Origin: Anaerolineae bacterium
GTDB lineage: Bacteria > Chloroflexota > Anaerolineae > Promineifilales > Promineifilaceae
Direction of reading: 5' to 3'
DNA: 6,768 nucleotides
NCBI GenBank assembly: GCA_028284105.1
Contig: JANQSK010000137.1
Location: forward strand, 1-6,768
Shown one piece after another: positions 1-5,444 of the stretch. The translations under genes were made by a program, and so were the position numbers. The notes beneath the pieces were generated by a model, which worked only from the letters and a program-made list of their open reading frames with translations, searched no databases and was not told the origin of the DNA. Numbering within the stretch: position 1 is the stretch's first letter; each line of letters starts with the position of its first letter.

Positions 1-2383
1 GACCAACGACTTTGACGCTGATGAGCCGACTGGCCCTATTATTTTTGATGGTGCGGCAGTTTCTTGGCGTTATCTCATTGAAAATACAGGGAATCTCGAT
101 TTAGAAGATGTCACCGTGACTGATAGTGAGCTAGGTACGATCTGTACTATTTCATTATTGGAAGTTGGGCAATCAACAGAATGTACCGCCAGTGGAACGG
201 CCGTTACGGGACAATACAGCAGTACAGCCAGCGTCATCGGCACCCCTGTAGACAATTTAGGGAATCCCGTTCCTAACATTACTTCACCAACCGATTCAGA
301 CGACAGTCATTACCTTGGGGTTGATGATGTCACACCGGCGCTTACTTTGAATAAAACCGTTTATTCTGGACATGATTCTGGTGCAGGCTGTGAAACGAGC
401 CAGAAGCTCGCTATTGGTGAAGTCGGCACAGCTATCACCTTCTGCTTTACAATCACCAATTTTGGGAACACCTACCTTAATGATATTGGCCTAGATGACC
501 CTGCACTCAATATTGATGTTGATGATTTATCAGTTTATCAGCTCGATGCCTATCCGCTTGCACCAGGGGATTCGGCCGTCATGTATTATGAAACAACAAT
601 CAATTTTGACTTCGTGAATGAAGCCACGGCAACGGCCGTTCCTGTGGATGAAAACAGCACACCCTACATTGGTGTTGATGCACCTACAGATAGTGACACG
701 GCAGAAGTTGATGCCCTTCAACTCACTATTTGTCCATCGAGTGAGCATGAACGTATCATGCTTTATGGTCAAGGGCTTGGTAACCGCTATGATGCGACCA
801 ATCCATCGACGCTTAATTTGCCACCTCACATCACTATCGATGAGTTAGAAACACAGCTTGTGGGACGGCTTCGCCCTGATTTAACAGCGGCAGTTTTCCC
901 CAATTTAGTCACTTATCAATCGGTGATGGAAACGATCAATTTGGCGGCGCCTTCTGAGGTGAATAACTTTGCCTTTGCTTTCGAAACGGCCGTTACGCCT
1001 GTCCACGAGCTAACTGCAAGTTGGCAACATAGCCAAACAAGCTATCAAACGGTACGTGGTTTGGTTGCACAGGCAACGCTTCCAACCGAAGGTCGCTTTA
1101 TCAATGTGAGTAACGACTCACTGTCATTTGTCTATCATCGCATCAATCAGGATCAGGCCAAACGCATCCTGACTTTTACACCAACGGCTACAGCGACAAC
1201 TATTTATGTTCACGCTGCGATTGTTGGCAATCACACGGATTCCAGCGTGCTCATTGTCAATGCCAAAGCGGGTCCCGTTATTGAATCAGAAACGGTCGTC
1301 CAAGGCTCTCATGGTGAAGAGCTTAATTTGGTCAGCTTTGCCTTGCGAAATGTGCCTGCAGGCACCAATTCAGTCGAAGTCACCCTTATTTCGCCTGAAG
1401 CCAACGGGGATTCAGGTGTACTCAGCCAAGTGGCTGTCAATGTGCTTTGCACCAGCGACTCAGATGGAGATGACGTCAATGATTTGGATGAAGGGGGCCA
1501 AGATACCGATGGTGACGGACTTCCCAACTATGAAGATGGTGATGACGATAACGATGGCGTCTTGACCGTTGATGAAGACGTTAATGGGAATCACAATCCA
1601 TTGGATGATGATACAGATGGGGATGGCATTCCTAACTTCTTAGATGCAGATGATGATGGAGATGATGTCAATACGGCAGATGAACTCTTCCACCTCAGCG
1701 CACCATTCCAAATTGGTGATTTTGACCATGATGGTATTCCAAACTATCTCGATGAAGATGATGACAATGATGGCATTCCAACCGGCTCTGAAGCAGGGTT
1801 ATTAAATGGCTTTGGCCCTGATACAGATGGAGATGGAATTGCTGACAGTATAGAAGGTCCTGGCAATAAAGATCGAGATGCATTACCCAACGCCCAAGAT
1901 CCTGATTCAGACAACGACGGTATTTTGGACGAAATTGAAGGCTCGGGAGACTTTGATGGGGACGGCATCCCGAATTTCCTAGACCAAGATTCTGATGGGG
2001 ATACGATGCAGGATGTGTTCGAAGGAAATATTGATTCAGATCATGACGGTATGCCTGATTATCTCGATCTCGATTCGGACAATGACAACATCCCCGATTC
2101 TGAAGAGCGCACAAAAGATCGGGACCATGATGACATTCCAAACTATCTTGACACCGATTCAGACAATGATGGCATTCCTGACTTTGATGAGTACGTGAAT
2201 GACGACTCTCATTTATTGCGCGGTTGTTCTTCATGGGGCAATGCCAGTTGTCATGACAATGATCTGGACAACGATGGCATCAAAAACTATCTTGACACCG
2301 ATTCAGATAATGATGGCACACCAGATGGTCAAGAGCTGTCTAACGCAGCAGCTGTCATCTATCTCCCCCTCGTGATTCGATAA
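1..2383 (+). CDS. Large secreted surface protein, 3' part: DUF11-like repeats, TSP3 calcium-binding array, YLPLVIR tail
   Basis: The reading frame is open from base 2, so the gene begins upstream of the window; an internal ATG at 116 lies in the middle of a domain and is not the start. The visible 793 residues begin with the end of a DUF11-like beta-sandwich repeat (about 1-106; 'ENTGNLDLEDVTVTD', then an ECTASGT strand and TGQYSSTASV). A second such domain spans about 112-238 (ITNFGNTYLNDIGLDDP). Residues about 240-483 are a beta-rich, unrecognised region. From residue 484 to about 780 there are some 18 acidic TSP3-type units of the form D-x-D-x-D-G-x-P-N/D-x-x-D/E, expected to bind Ca2+ and form a stiff rod. 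A cysteine pair (GCSSWGNASC) sits in a loop before the last two units. The C-terminus is IYLPLVIR. Role inferred: exported adhesin, stalk or sheath component. The signal peptide would lie outside the window. Domain class is well supported; exact function is unknown. Confidence 0.9.
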   Translation, partial: TNDFDADEPTGPIIFDGAAVSWRYLIENTGNLDLEDVTVTDSELGTICTISLLEVGQSTECTASGTAVTGQYSSTASVIGTPVDNLGNPVPNITSPTDSDDSHYLGVDDVTPALTLNKTVYSGHDSGAGCETSQKLAIGEVGTAITFCFTITNFGNTYLNDIGLDDPALNIDVDDLSVYQLDAYPLAPGDSAVMYYETTINFDFVNEATATAVPVDENSTPYIGVDAPTDSDTAEVDALQLTICPSSEHERIMLYGQGLGNRYDATNPSTLNLPPHITIDELETQLVGRLRPDLTAAVFPNLVTYQSVMETINLAAPSEVNNFAFAFETAVTPVHELTASWQHSQTSYQTVRGLVAQATLPTEGRFINVSNDSLSFVYHRINQDQAKRILTFTPTATATTIYVHAAIVGNHTDSSVLIVNAKAGPVIESETVVQGSHGEELNLVSFALRNVPAGTNSVEVTLISPEANGDSGVLSQVAVNVLCTSDSDGDDVNDLDEGGQDTDGDGLPNYEDGDDDNDGVLTVDEDVNGNHNPLDDDTDGDGIPNFLDADDDGDDVNTADELFHLSAPFQIGDFDHDGIPNYLDEDDDNDGIPTGSEAGLLNGFGPDTDGDGIADSIEGPGNKDRDALPNAQDPDSDNDGILDEIEGSGDFDGDGIPNFLDQDSDGDTMQDVFEGNIDSDHDGMPDYLDLDSDNDNIPDSEERTKDRDHDDIPNYLDTDSDNDGIPDFDEYVNDDSHLLRGCSSWGNASCHDNDLDNDGIKNYLDTDSDNDGTPDGQELSNAAAVIYLPLVIR
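196..205. repeat. AACGGCCGTT palindrome, copy 1
   Basis: Perfect copy in the surface-protein gene, read GG(A ACG GCC GTT), encoding GTAV. Confidence 0.9.
631..640. repeat. AACGGCCGTT palindrome, copy 2
   Basis: Perfect copy in the surface-protein gene, encoding ATAV near the end of the second DUF11-like domain. Confidence 0.9.
985..994. repeat. AACGGCCGTT palindrome, copy 3
   Basis: Perfect copy in the unrecognised mid region of the surface protein, encoding ETAV. It is the last copy before a gap of about 1.5 kb that includes the TSP3 array. Confidence 0.9.
2141..2174 (+). repeat. 34-bp near-identical direct repeat, copy 1 (in TSP3 array)
   Basis: Encodes NYLDTDSDNDG. It matches the copy at 2285-2318 at 33 of 34 bases (C/T difference), 144 bp apart, which is 48 codons. 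The near identity, including third codon positions, suggests a recent duplication or gene conversion rather than protein-level convergence alone. Confidence 0.85.
2285..2318 (+). repeat. 34-bp near-identical direct repeat, copy 2 (in TSP3 array)
   Basis: Second copy of the 2141-2174 element, with one synonymous change (GAC to GAT). It lies in the last D-ending/E-ending pair before the short tail of the protein. Confidence 0.85.
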
Positions 2384-2384
2384 G

Positions 2385-2398
2385 CAGAGCGAACTCTG
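2385..2398 (+). other. Small hairpin CAGAG-CGAA-CTCTG after the stop codon
   Basis: A 5-bp perfect stem with a CGAA (GNRA-unlike) tetraloop lies 1 nt downstream of the TAA at 2381-2383 and upstream of the main terminator. It may stabilise the 3' end or be incidental. Confidence 0.4.
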
Positions 2399-2413
2399 AT
2401 TCTGCACACTCTG

Positions 2414-2459
2414 AGCGACGAGCATCTAAAGTCTATAATAGATGTTCGTCGCTTTTTTT
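2414..2459 (+). terminator. Rho-independent terminator of the surface-protein gene
   Basis: Left arm 2414-2427 (AGCGACGAGCATCT) pairs with 2440-2453 (AGATGTTCGTCGCT) over 14 bp with one G-U pair. The loop is about 12 nt, and the stem runs into seven T at 2453-2459. The T-run abuts and overlaps the stop codon of the convergent methyltransferase gene (TAA on the minus strand, 2460-2458). On the minus strand the hairpin is not followed by a T-run, so strong termination is expected only for rightward transcripts. Confidence 0.9.
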
Positions 2460-3033
2460 ATACTTTCCGCGCCACAAGCTGAGCCACTTTCTTCATTTGA
2501 TGAGATCGGCTCCCTTCAACGGCCGTTTCCGCAGAATGCACCACATCCCAATCTTGAAAAGCACTATTTAATTCACCAGGCAGTAAAAAATACGGGTGTG
2601 GCTCATCAGGAACACCCTCATACACAAAGGTTTCAAAAATCAGCACACCACCGACTTTAAGCGCATTTCGATAAGCAGCAAAGGTCGCGCGTTCTAAAAA
2701 GCGGAAATTGATGATAACGTCGAATGTATCAGCCGGCAGATGGGGGTTGGAAAGGTCAAAAACGGCTGTATTCACCTGAAAACCCTCCTCTATCGCTTTC
2801 TCGCGTACTAACCGTAAACCAACTTCTGAGATATCAAGCGCCAGCACATTTAGACCCAATTGAGCCAAATAGAAGCTGTTAATTCCTACACCTGAAGCTG
2901 CATCAAGGGCCCATCCATTTTTAGGTAGCAATTGGTGATAAGCACGAAGTAACTCTCGGGGTGGGCTTTGCTGTCTACCACGTCCTTCTGTTTGATAACG
3001 GCCGTTCCATTTTTCAGCATCTGGATGGGACAT
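2458..3033 (-). CDS. Class I SAM-dependent methyltransferase (TehB/Methyltransf_25-like)
   Basis: This 191-residue protein has the length usual for a minimal Rossmann-fold methyltransferase. Motif I (SAM-binding loop) is at residues 42-50, ALDAASGVG, a DxAxGxG variant of DxGxGxG. The acidic residue that would bind the ribose hydroxyls is D67 in VLALDIS (65-69 region). D93 in VFDL is the likely adenine-side residue, and motif IV is FDVIINFRFLER at 104-115. The KVGGVLIFETF strand follows at 126-136. The N-terminal KWNGRYQ (8-14) resembles the WNxRY start common in TehB-like enzymes. The substrate cannot be told from sequence. The start is supported by AAAGGA 7 nt upstream (3041-3046, minus strand). 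The gene stands alone: it is convergent with the surface-protein gene and divergent from the kinase operon. Confidence 0.88.
   Translation of the reverse strand: MSHPDAEKWNGRYQTEGRGRQQSPPRELLRAYHQLLPKNGWALDAASGVGINSFYLAQLGLNVLALDISEVGLRLVREKAIEEGFQVNTAVFDLSNPHLPADTFDVIINFRFLERATFAAYRNALKVGGVLIFETFVYEGVPDEPHPYFLLPGELNSAFQDWDVVHSAETAVEGSRSHQMKKVAQLVARKV
2518..2527. repeat. AACGGCCGTT palindrome, copy 4
   Basis: Perfect copy near the 3' end of the methyltransferase gene, encoding ETAV on the minus strand. Confidence 0.9.
2997..3006. repeat. AACGGCCGTT palindrome, copy 5
   Basis: Perfect copy at the 5' end of the methyltransferase gene, read in a different phase as AAC GGC CGT T (NGRY). Confidence 0.9.
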
Positions 3034-3040
3034 CTGATTT

Positions 3041-3046
3041 TCCTTT
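3041..3046 (-). promoter_or_regulatory. Ribosome binding site of the methyltransferase gene
   Basis: AAAGGA on the minus strand, 7 nt from the ATG at 3033-3031; it fixes the start. Confidence 0.7.
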
Positions 3047-3130
3047 GTCCGTTTTGGGAATAAAAGGGTGATCGTGATCTGAAAATGACCGCGTTCACCA
3101 TCTCCTCATGACTCTAGCCACTACAAAGCG

Positions 3131-3159
3131 TTTACGCAAAACGGCATCATATCTACAAA
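3131..3159 (+). promoter_or_regulatory. Candidate sigma70-type promoter of the kinase operon
   Basis: TTTACG (3131-3136) and TACAAA (3154-3159) are separated by 17 bp, each matching 4 of 6 consensus bases. The GCGT-TT-ACGC inverted repeat at 3128-3137 overlaps the -35 box and could be an operator half-site pair. The 155-bp divergent gap must hold promoters for both flanking genes, but this particular assignment is weak. Confidence 0.3.
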
Positions 3160-3177
3160 CGAACCACATAAAAACAT

Positions 3178-3182
3178 AGGAG
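3178..3182 (+). promoter_or_regulatory. Ribosome binding site of the first operon gene
   Basis: AGGAG, 6 nt upstream of the ATG at 3189, near-consensus and start-defining. Confidence 0.75.
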
Positions 3183-3188
3183 ATCAAA

Positions 3189-3593
3189 ATGAACTTAGTC
3201 GCAGTTACCTATCTTATTTACGTTATTGTTAGCCTGTCGATCACCATTTGGGTGGCAAATACGCTATTCAAAAACGGCCGTTTGTTCCTCGTCGACTCAT
3301 TTGGTGGCAACGTCGAAATTGCAGATGCAGTCAATCAGCTGCTCCGTGTCGGCTTTTATCTCGTTAATGTCGGCTTTGTTTCCATGTATTTACGGTTTGG
3401 CACGATTCCAACCAACACCGTCGAGGCCATTGAATACATCAGCGTCAAAATCGGGGTTGTCTTGCTGGTGCTTGGTGGTATGCACTTTTTCAACATGTTT
3501 AATTTCTCAAAAATACGCAGCAAAGGCTTAAGGAAAATAGAAGCATCCGTTGAAAAAGCAACGCCCTCTCCATCTCCTGAGTTAGCCTCATGA
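3189..3593 (+). CDS. Small membrane protein of unknown function, first gene of the kinase operon
   Basis: 134 residues with three predicted membrane helices, at about 4-26, 52-70 and 82-103, and a short charged C-terminal tail (KIRSKGLRKIEASVEKATPSPSPELAS) likely in the cytoplasm. Between helices 1 and 2 is a conserved-looking stretch, KNGRLFLVDSFGGNVEIADAV then NQLLRVGFYLVNVGF. I recall similar small proteins (FLVD...ADAVN.LL..GFYL.N.GF) from other bacteria, but no function is known to me. Its stop overlaps the next start (ATGA, 3590-3593), so the two genes are probably translationally coupled. It could be an accessory to the downstream sensor kinase; that is inference from position only. 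Confidence 0.85.
   Translation: MNLVAVTYLIYVIVSLSITIWVANTLFKNGRLFLVDSFGGNVEIADAVNQLLRVGFYLVNVGFVSMYLRFGTIPTNTVEAIEYISVKIGVVLLVLGGMHFFNMFNFSKIRSKGLRKIEASVEKATPSPSPELAS
3273..3282. repeat. AACGGCCGTT palindrome, copy 6
   Basis: Perfect copy in the first small membrane-protein gene, encoding NGRL. Confidence 0.9.
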
Positions 3594-4009
3594 GTTACAA
3601 AGGATATTTCTGGCGCGGAAAAATAGTCGGTATTTTATTTGGCTCAATGTTTGGAATTTTTGGAGGCCCCCTGTTTGCCCTCGCCTATCCAGAGTTTCTA
3701 GAACGTACTTTTGGAAATGATAATCTAGGCCTAATTTTTATGTTCTTTTGGGGTGGCATCCTAGGGGGTGTAATTGGGGCGGTTTTGGGAACGGCCGTTG
3801 GGCTACTCTTAGCTTGGAGCGGGCAAGGAGAGTTTGGGACAGTTACTGGGCTATTCTTTGGTGGCATTGTTGGCGTTTTTTTGATAACGGCATTTGCACC
3901 AGATGTTGGTTTAGGACCTATATTTCTGCCCTTGCTGGGATTGGTTTGGGGTGGGTTTATCGGCTGGGGTGCAGGTAATGTCATTGAGAGAAGAGCCAAT
4001 GCTCAATAA
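3590..4009 (+). CDS. Glycine-rich four-helix membrane protein, unknown function
   Basis: 139 residues, almost wholly hydrophobic and glycine-rich. Likely membrane helices lie at about 11-32, 46-75, 84-102 and 108-130. Small-residue spacing (GxxxG-like: GILFGSMFGIFGG, GGILGGVIGAVLG, GLVWGGFIGWGAG) suggests tightly packed or oligomerising helices, as in glycine-zipper proteins. The only soluble parts are the KGYFWRGK start, a PEFLERTFGND loop and the IERRANAQ tail. Translation is coupled to the upstream gene by a 4-nt overlap. The downstream kinase start (3999) lies inside its last codons. No catalytic motif and no recognised family. Confidence 0.82.
   Translation: MSYKGYFWRGKIVGILFGSMFGIFGGPLFALAYPEFLERTFGNDNLGLIFMFFWGGILGGVIGAVLGTAVGLLLAWSGQGEFGTVTGLFFGGIVGVFLITAFAPDVGLGPIFLPLLGLVWGGFIGWGAGNVIERRANAQ
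3790..3799. repeat. AACGGCCGTT palindrome, copy 7
   Basis: Perfect copy in the glycine-rich membrane-protein gene, encoding GTAV within a membrane helix. Confidence 0.9.
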
Positions 4010-5360
4010 ATCATCTATAACTCAACCTGTTGAAAAACGAATGTTAGTGCCAAAAATAACGGGCCTTATTTCTTCTTTTAAAGTTATGGCGACCCGTTAT
4101 AATCTTTGCATGAGTGAACGGCCGTATGACTTACTAATCAGAACCTATCAATTTGCCATCGGCTTAAAATTTGTGGGCGCCATTGTAGCGATTCTTCTAT
4201 CCTACTTTCTCGTCCGCCAATGGGTTTTTGATGGGTGGGCCATGGCTCTAATCACGCCTGTTATTCTCTTGATGCTTTTGGTAAATTGGCCCAACAGCGA
4301 TCGAAACAAACTGTTGATATGGGCTTTGGCTCTTGGCATTTTAGCGCCGCATATCGATCTGATTTACAGTGTGTGGTTTCCCCGCACTGAGCTTTTGGCC
4401 AATCCTCGTTTTATTGAAATCGGCTGGTCTCTTCAAGATGTCAATCGGATTCATGCGATGGGCCAGTTCTTTATTATGGTGCCTGTCATTCTGGCTAGCT
4501 GGCAATTTGGCGTGCGCGGCTTTATTGGCGCATTGGTGCTGGCTGGATTAGCGTACACAATCACGCCATTTCTTCTCAAATCGGATGCACTCTTCTGGGG
4601 CATTTATGCTGTACGGGGGTTTGTGCTTCTGGGTGTAACGCTTATTGTGGGCTTTATCACAGGTACCCTCGCTTCGGCGCAGCGTCGCTCAAACACAGCA
4701 CTTCAAGAAGCAAACCAGCAGTTAGCTGCTCAAGCCGTCATGATGGAACAGCTCGCCACCAGCCAAGAACGGAATCGCCTTGCCCGCGAGCTACATGACA
4801 CATTGGCACACTCCCTGTCGGGAACGGCCGTTTCTCTTCAAGCGATCGGCACCCTTCTTAAACACGATCCAGAAGCAGCAAAAACGGAATTGGCCTCAGC
4901 CCAATCTCAAATACGCTCGGGGCTATCAGAAGCACGCCGCGCCATTAGTGCACTACGTGCCTCTCCTCTAGAAGAGTTAGGGCTTATTGGGGCCATTCAA
5001 CAGCGGGCAAATAACATTAGTGACCGAGCTGGCATCACGATTAACACAGATTTAGCCAACATCATCGGACTCCCCCCCGAAGTGGAGCAAACCATCTATC
5101 GCATTTGTGATGAAGCGCTGGTTAATGCAGAAAAACACGCCCAAGCCTCTACAATTAACGTCTCATTACAGCAATCTACCACCGAAACCCGTCTCGTCAT
5201 TCAGGATAATGGGGTTGGATTTGACCGAGAGGCTGTGCAAAAAAACGGCCGTTTTGGCATCATCGGCATGGAAGAACGGGCGCAGCTTATCAATGGGGAA
5301 TTATTGATTAATAGTCAGCCCACTCTAGGCACTGAAATTGTGCTAAAAATACCAAAGTAG
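3999..5360 (+). CDS. Membrane sensor histidine kinase, NarL/DesK type (HisKA_3 + HATPase_c)
   Basis: 453 residues if started at the ATG at 3999, which has the purine-rich GAGAGAAGAG (3985-3994) upstream; ATGs at 3951 and 3978 lie deeper inside the previous gene and have poorer sites. About six membrane helices occupy residues 51-224 (roughly 51-72, 79-96, 105-124, 155-170, 172-192, 200-224), with no large extracytoplasmic sensor domain, so sensing is probably within the membrane. A coiled coil follows (about 227-260), then the HisKA_3 box ERNRLARELHDTLAHSLSG with phospho-acceptor H266 (in LHD). The ATPase domain shows the N box ICDEALVNAEKHAQA (N376), the G1 box DNGVGFD (from D403) and G2 region GRFGIIGMEERA (from G417). 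It ends at LKIPK with nothing missing. Its likely partner is the response regulator 84 bp downstream. The signal is unknown. Confidence 0.93.
   Translation: MLNKSSITQPVEKRMLVPKITGLISSFKVMATRYNLCMSERPYDLLIRTYQFAIGLKFVGAIVAILLSYFLVRQWVFDGWAMALITPVILLMLLVNWPNSDRNKLLIWALALGILAPHIDLIYSVWFPRTELLANPRFIEIGWSLQDVNRIHAMGQFFIMVPVILASWQFGVRGFIGALVLAGLAYTITPFLLKSDALFWGIYAVRGFVLLGVTLIVGFITGTLASAQRRSNTALQEANQQLAAQAVMMEQLATSQERNRLARELHDTLAHSLSGTAVSLQAIGTLLKHDPEAAKTELASAQSQIRSGLSEARRAISALRASPLEELGLIGAIQQRANNISDRAGITINTDLANIIGLPPEVEQTIYRICDEALVNAEKHAQASTINVSLQQSTTETRLVIQDNGVGFDREAVQKNGRFGIIGMEERAQLINGELLINSQPTLGTEIVLKIPK
4117..4126. repeat. AACGGCCGTA, 9/10 variant of the palindrome
   Basis: Keeps the ACGGCCGT core (4118-4125). 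It is in the kinase gene before the first membrane helix, read in a third phase (GAA CGG CCG TAT, ERPY). Confidence 0.8.
4823..4832. repeat. AACGGCCGTT palindrome, copy 8
   Basis: Perfect copy in the kinase gene, immediately after the phospho-acceptor box, encoding GTAV (SLSGTAVSLQ). Confidence 0.9.
5244..5253. repeat. AACGGCCGTT palindrome, copy 9
   Basis: Perfect copy in the kinase gene at the start of the ATPase G2 region, encoding NGRF. Confidence 0.9.
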
Positions 5361-5367
5361 CCATTTT

Positions 5368-5423
5368 CTACGCACTACGCATAACGTATTTCGTGTTACG
5401 CACTACAAAATACGTTATGCACA
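5368..5423. repeat. Degenerate heptamer repeat (consensus NTACGYA, about 8 units) between kinase and regulator genes
   Basis: Read in steps of 7 from 5368, the spacer divides into eight units, the first two identical (CTACGCA at 5368 and 5375), then TAACGTA, TTTCGTG, TTACGCA and further variants. A 10-bp word, TACGCACTAC, recurs at 5369-5378 and 5397-5406, 28 bp (four units) apart. Such 7-bp-period intergenic repeats resemble the short tandemly repeated repetitive (STRR) sequences of cyanobacteria. The copies here are diverged. Confidence 0.65.
5379..5421 (+). other. Perfect 13-bp inverted repeat (stem-loop) in the kinase-regulator spacer
   Basis: GCATAACGTATTT (5379-5391) is exactly complementary to AAATACGTTATGC (5408-5420) across a 16-nt loop. 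No T-run follows, so it is not an ordinary intrinsic terminator. In the transcript it would form 25 nt upstream of the regulator start and could act as an mRNA stability or processing element, a partial attenuator, or a protein-binding palindrome. Confidence 0.75.
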
Positions 5424-5433
5424 TCATCCAACA

Positions 5434-5439
5434 AAAGGA
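5434..5439 (+). promoter_or_regulatory. Ribosome binding site of the response regulator
   Basis: AAAGGA, 5 nt before the ATG at 5445, outside the upstream hairpin, so the site stays accessible if the hairpin folds. Confidence 0.7.
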
Positions 5440-5444
5440 TTCAT

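Larger units (their letters stand above)
1451..2340 (+). repeat. TSP3-type acidic repeat array (coding)
   Basis: About 18 degenerate units, most alternating between a type ending in D (PNYLD, PNFLD) and a type ending in E (PDSEE, LDEIE), the usual two-part TSP3 arrangement. Unit spacing varies, with longer inserts near residues encoded at about 1690-1720, 1790-1815 and 2200-2255. Aspartate carboxylates in DxDxDG are the expected calcium ligands. The underlying DNA is GAT/GAC-rich and self-similar, so it is prone to recombination and to assembly collapse. Confidence 0.88.

Noticed and set aside
116..118. ATG as the start of the surface protein
   Set aside because: The same frame is open back to base 2 and encodes the first half of the same DUF11-like domain, so the ATG is an internal Met codon.
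530..829. 99-residue minus-strand open frame
   Set aside because: Wholly antisense to the well-supported surface-protein frame, with no ribosome binding site and no domain-like sequence.
1695..2234. 179-residue minus-strand open frame rich in H, Q, C and R
   Set aside because: It lies antisense to the TSP3 array. The lack of stops follows from the GAT/GAC repeat codons on the other strand, and the product is low-complexity without a start signal.
2886..3101. 71-residue minus-strand open frame overlapping the methyltransferase start
   Set aside because: Different frame from the methyltransferase, which has clear motifs and a good ribosome binding site; this frame has neither.
3951..3953. ATG at 3951 as the kinase start
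   Set aside because: It would overlap the previous gene by 59 nt. The ATG at 3999 has a better purine-rich site just upstream and leaves all domains intact.
3685..3999. 104-residue minus-strand open frame rich in proline
   Set aside because: Mirror of the glycine-rich membrane-protein gene: GGN codons read antisense as NCC, giving P, T and A.
4296..4304. HIP1-like GCGATCG words (near 4298 and 4840)
   Set aside because: Neither is the full GCGATCGC octamer, and two partial hits are within chance; the iterated word here is AACGGCCGTT.
5379..5421. Hairpin between kinase and regulator as an intrinsic terminator
   Set aside because: The stem is AT-rich at its loop end and no T-run follows on either strand close by.
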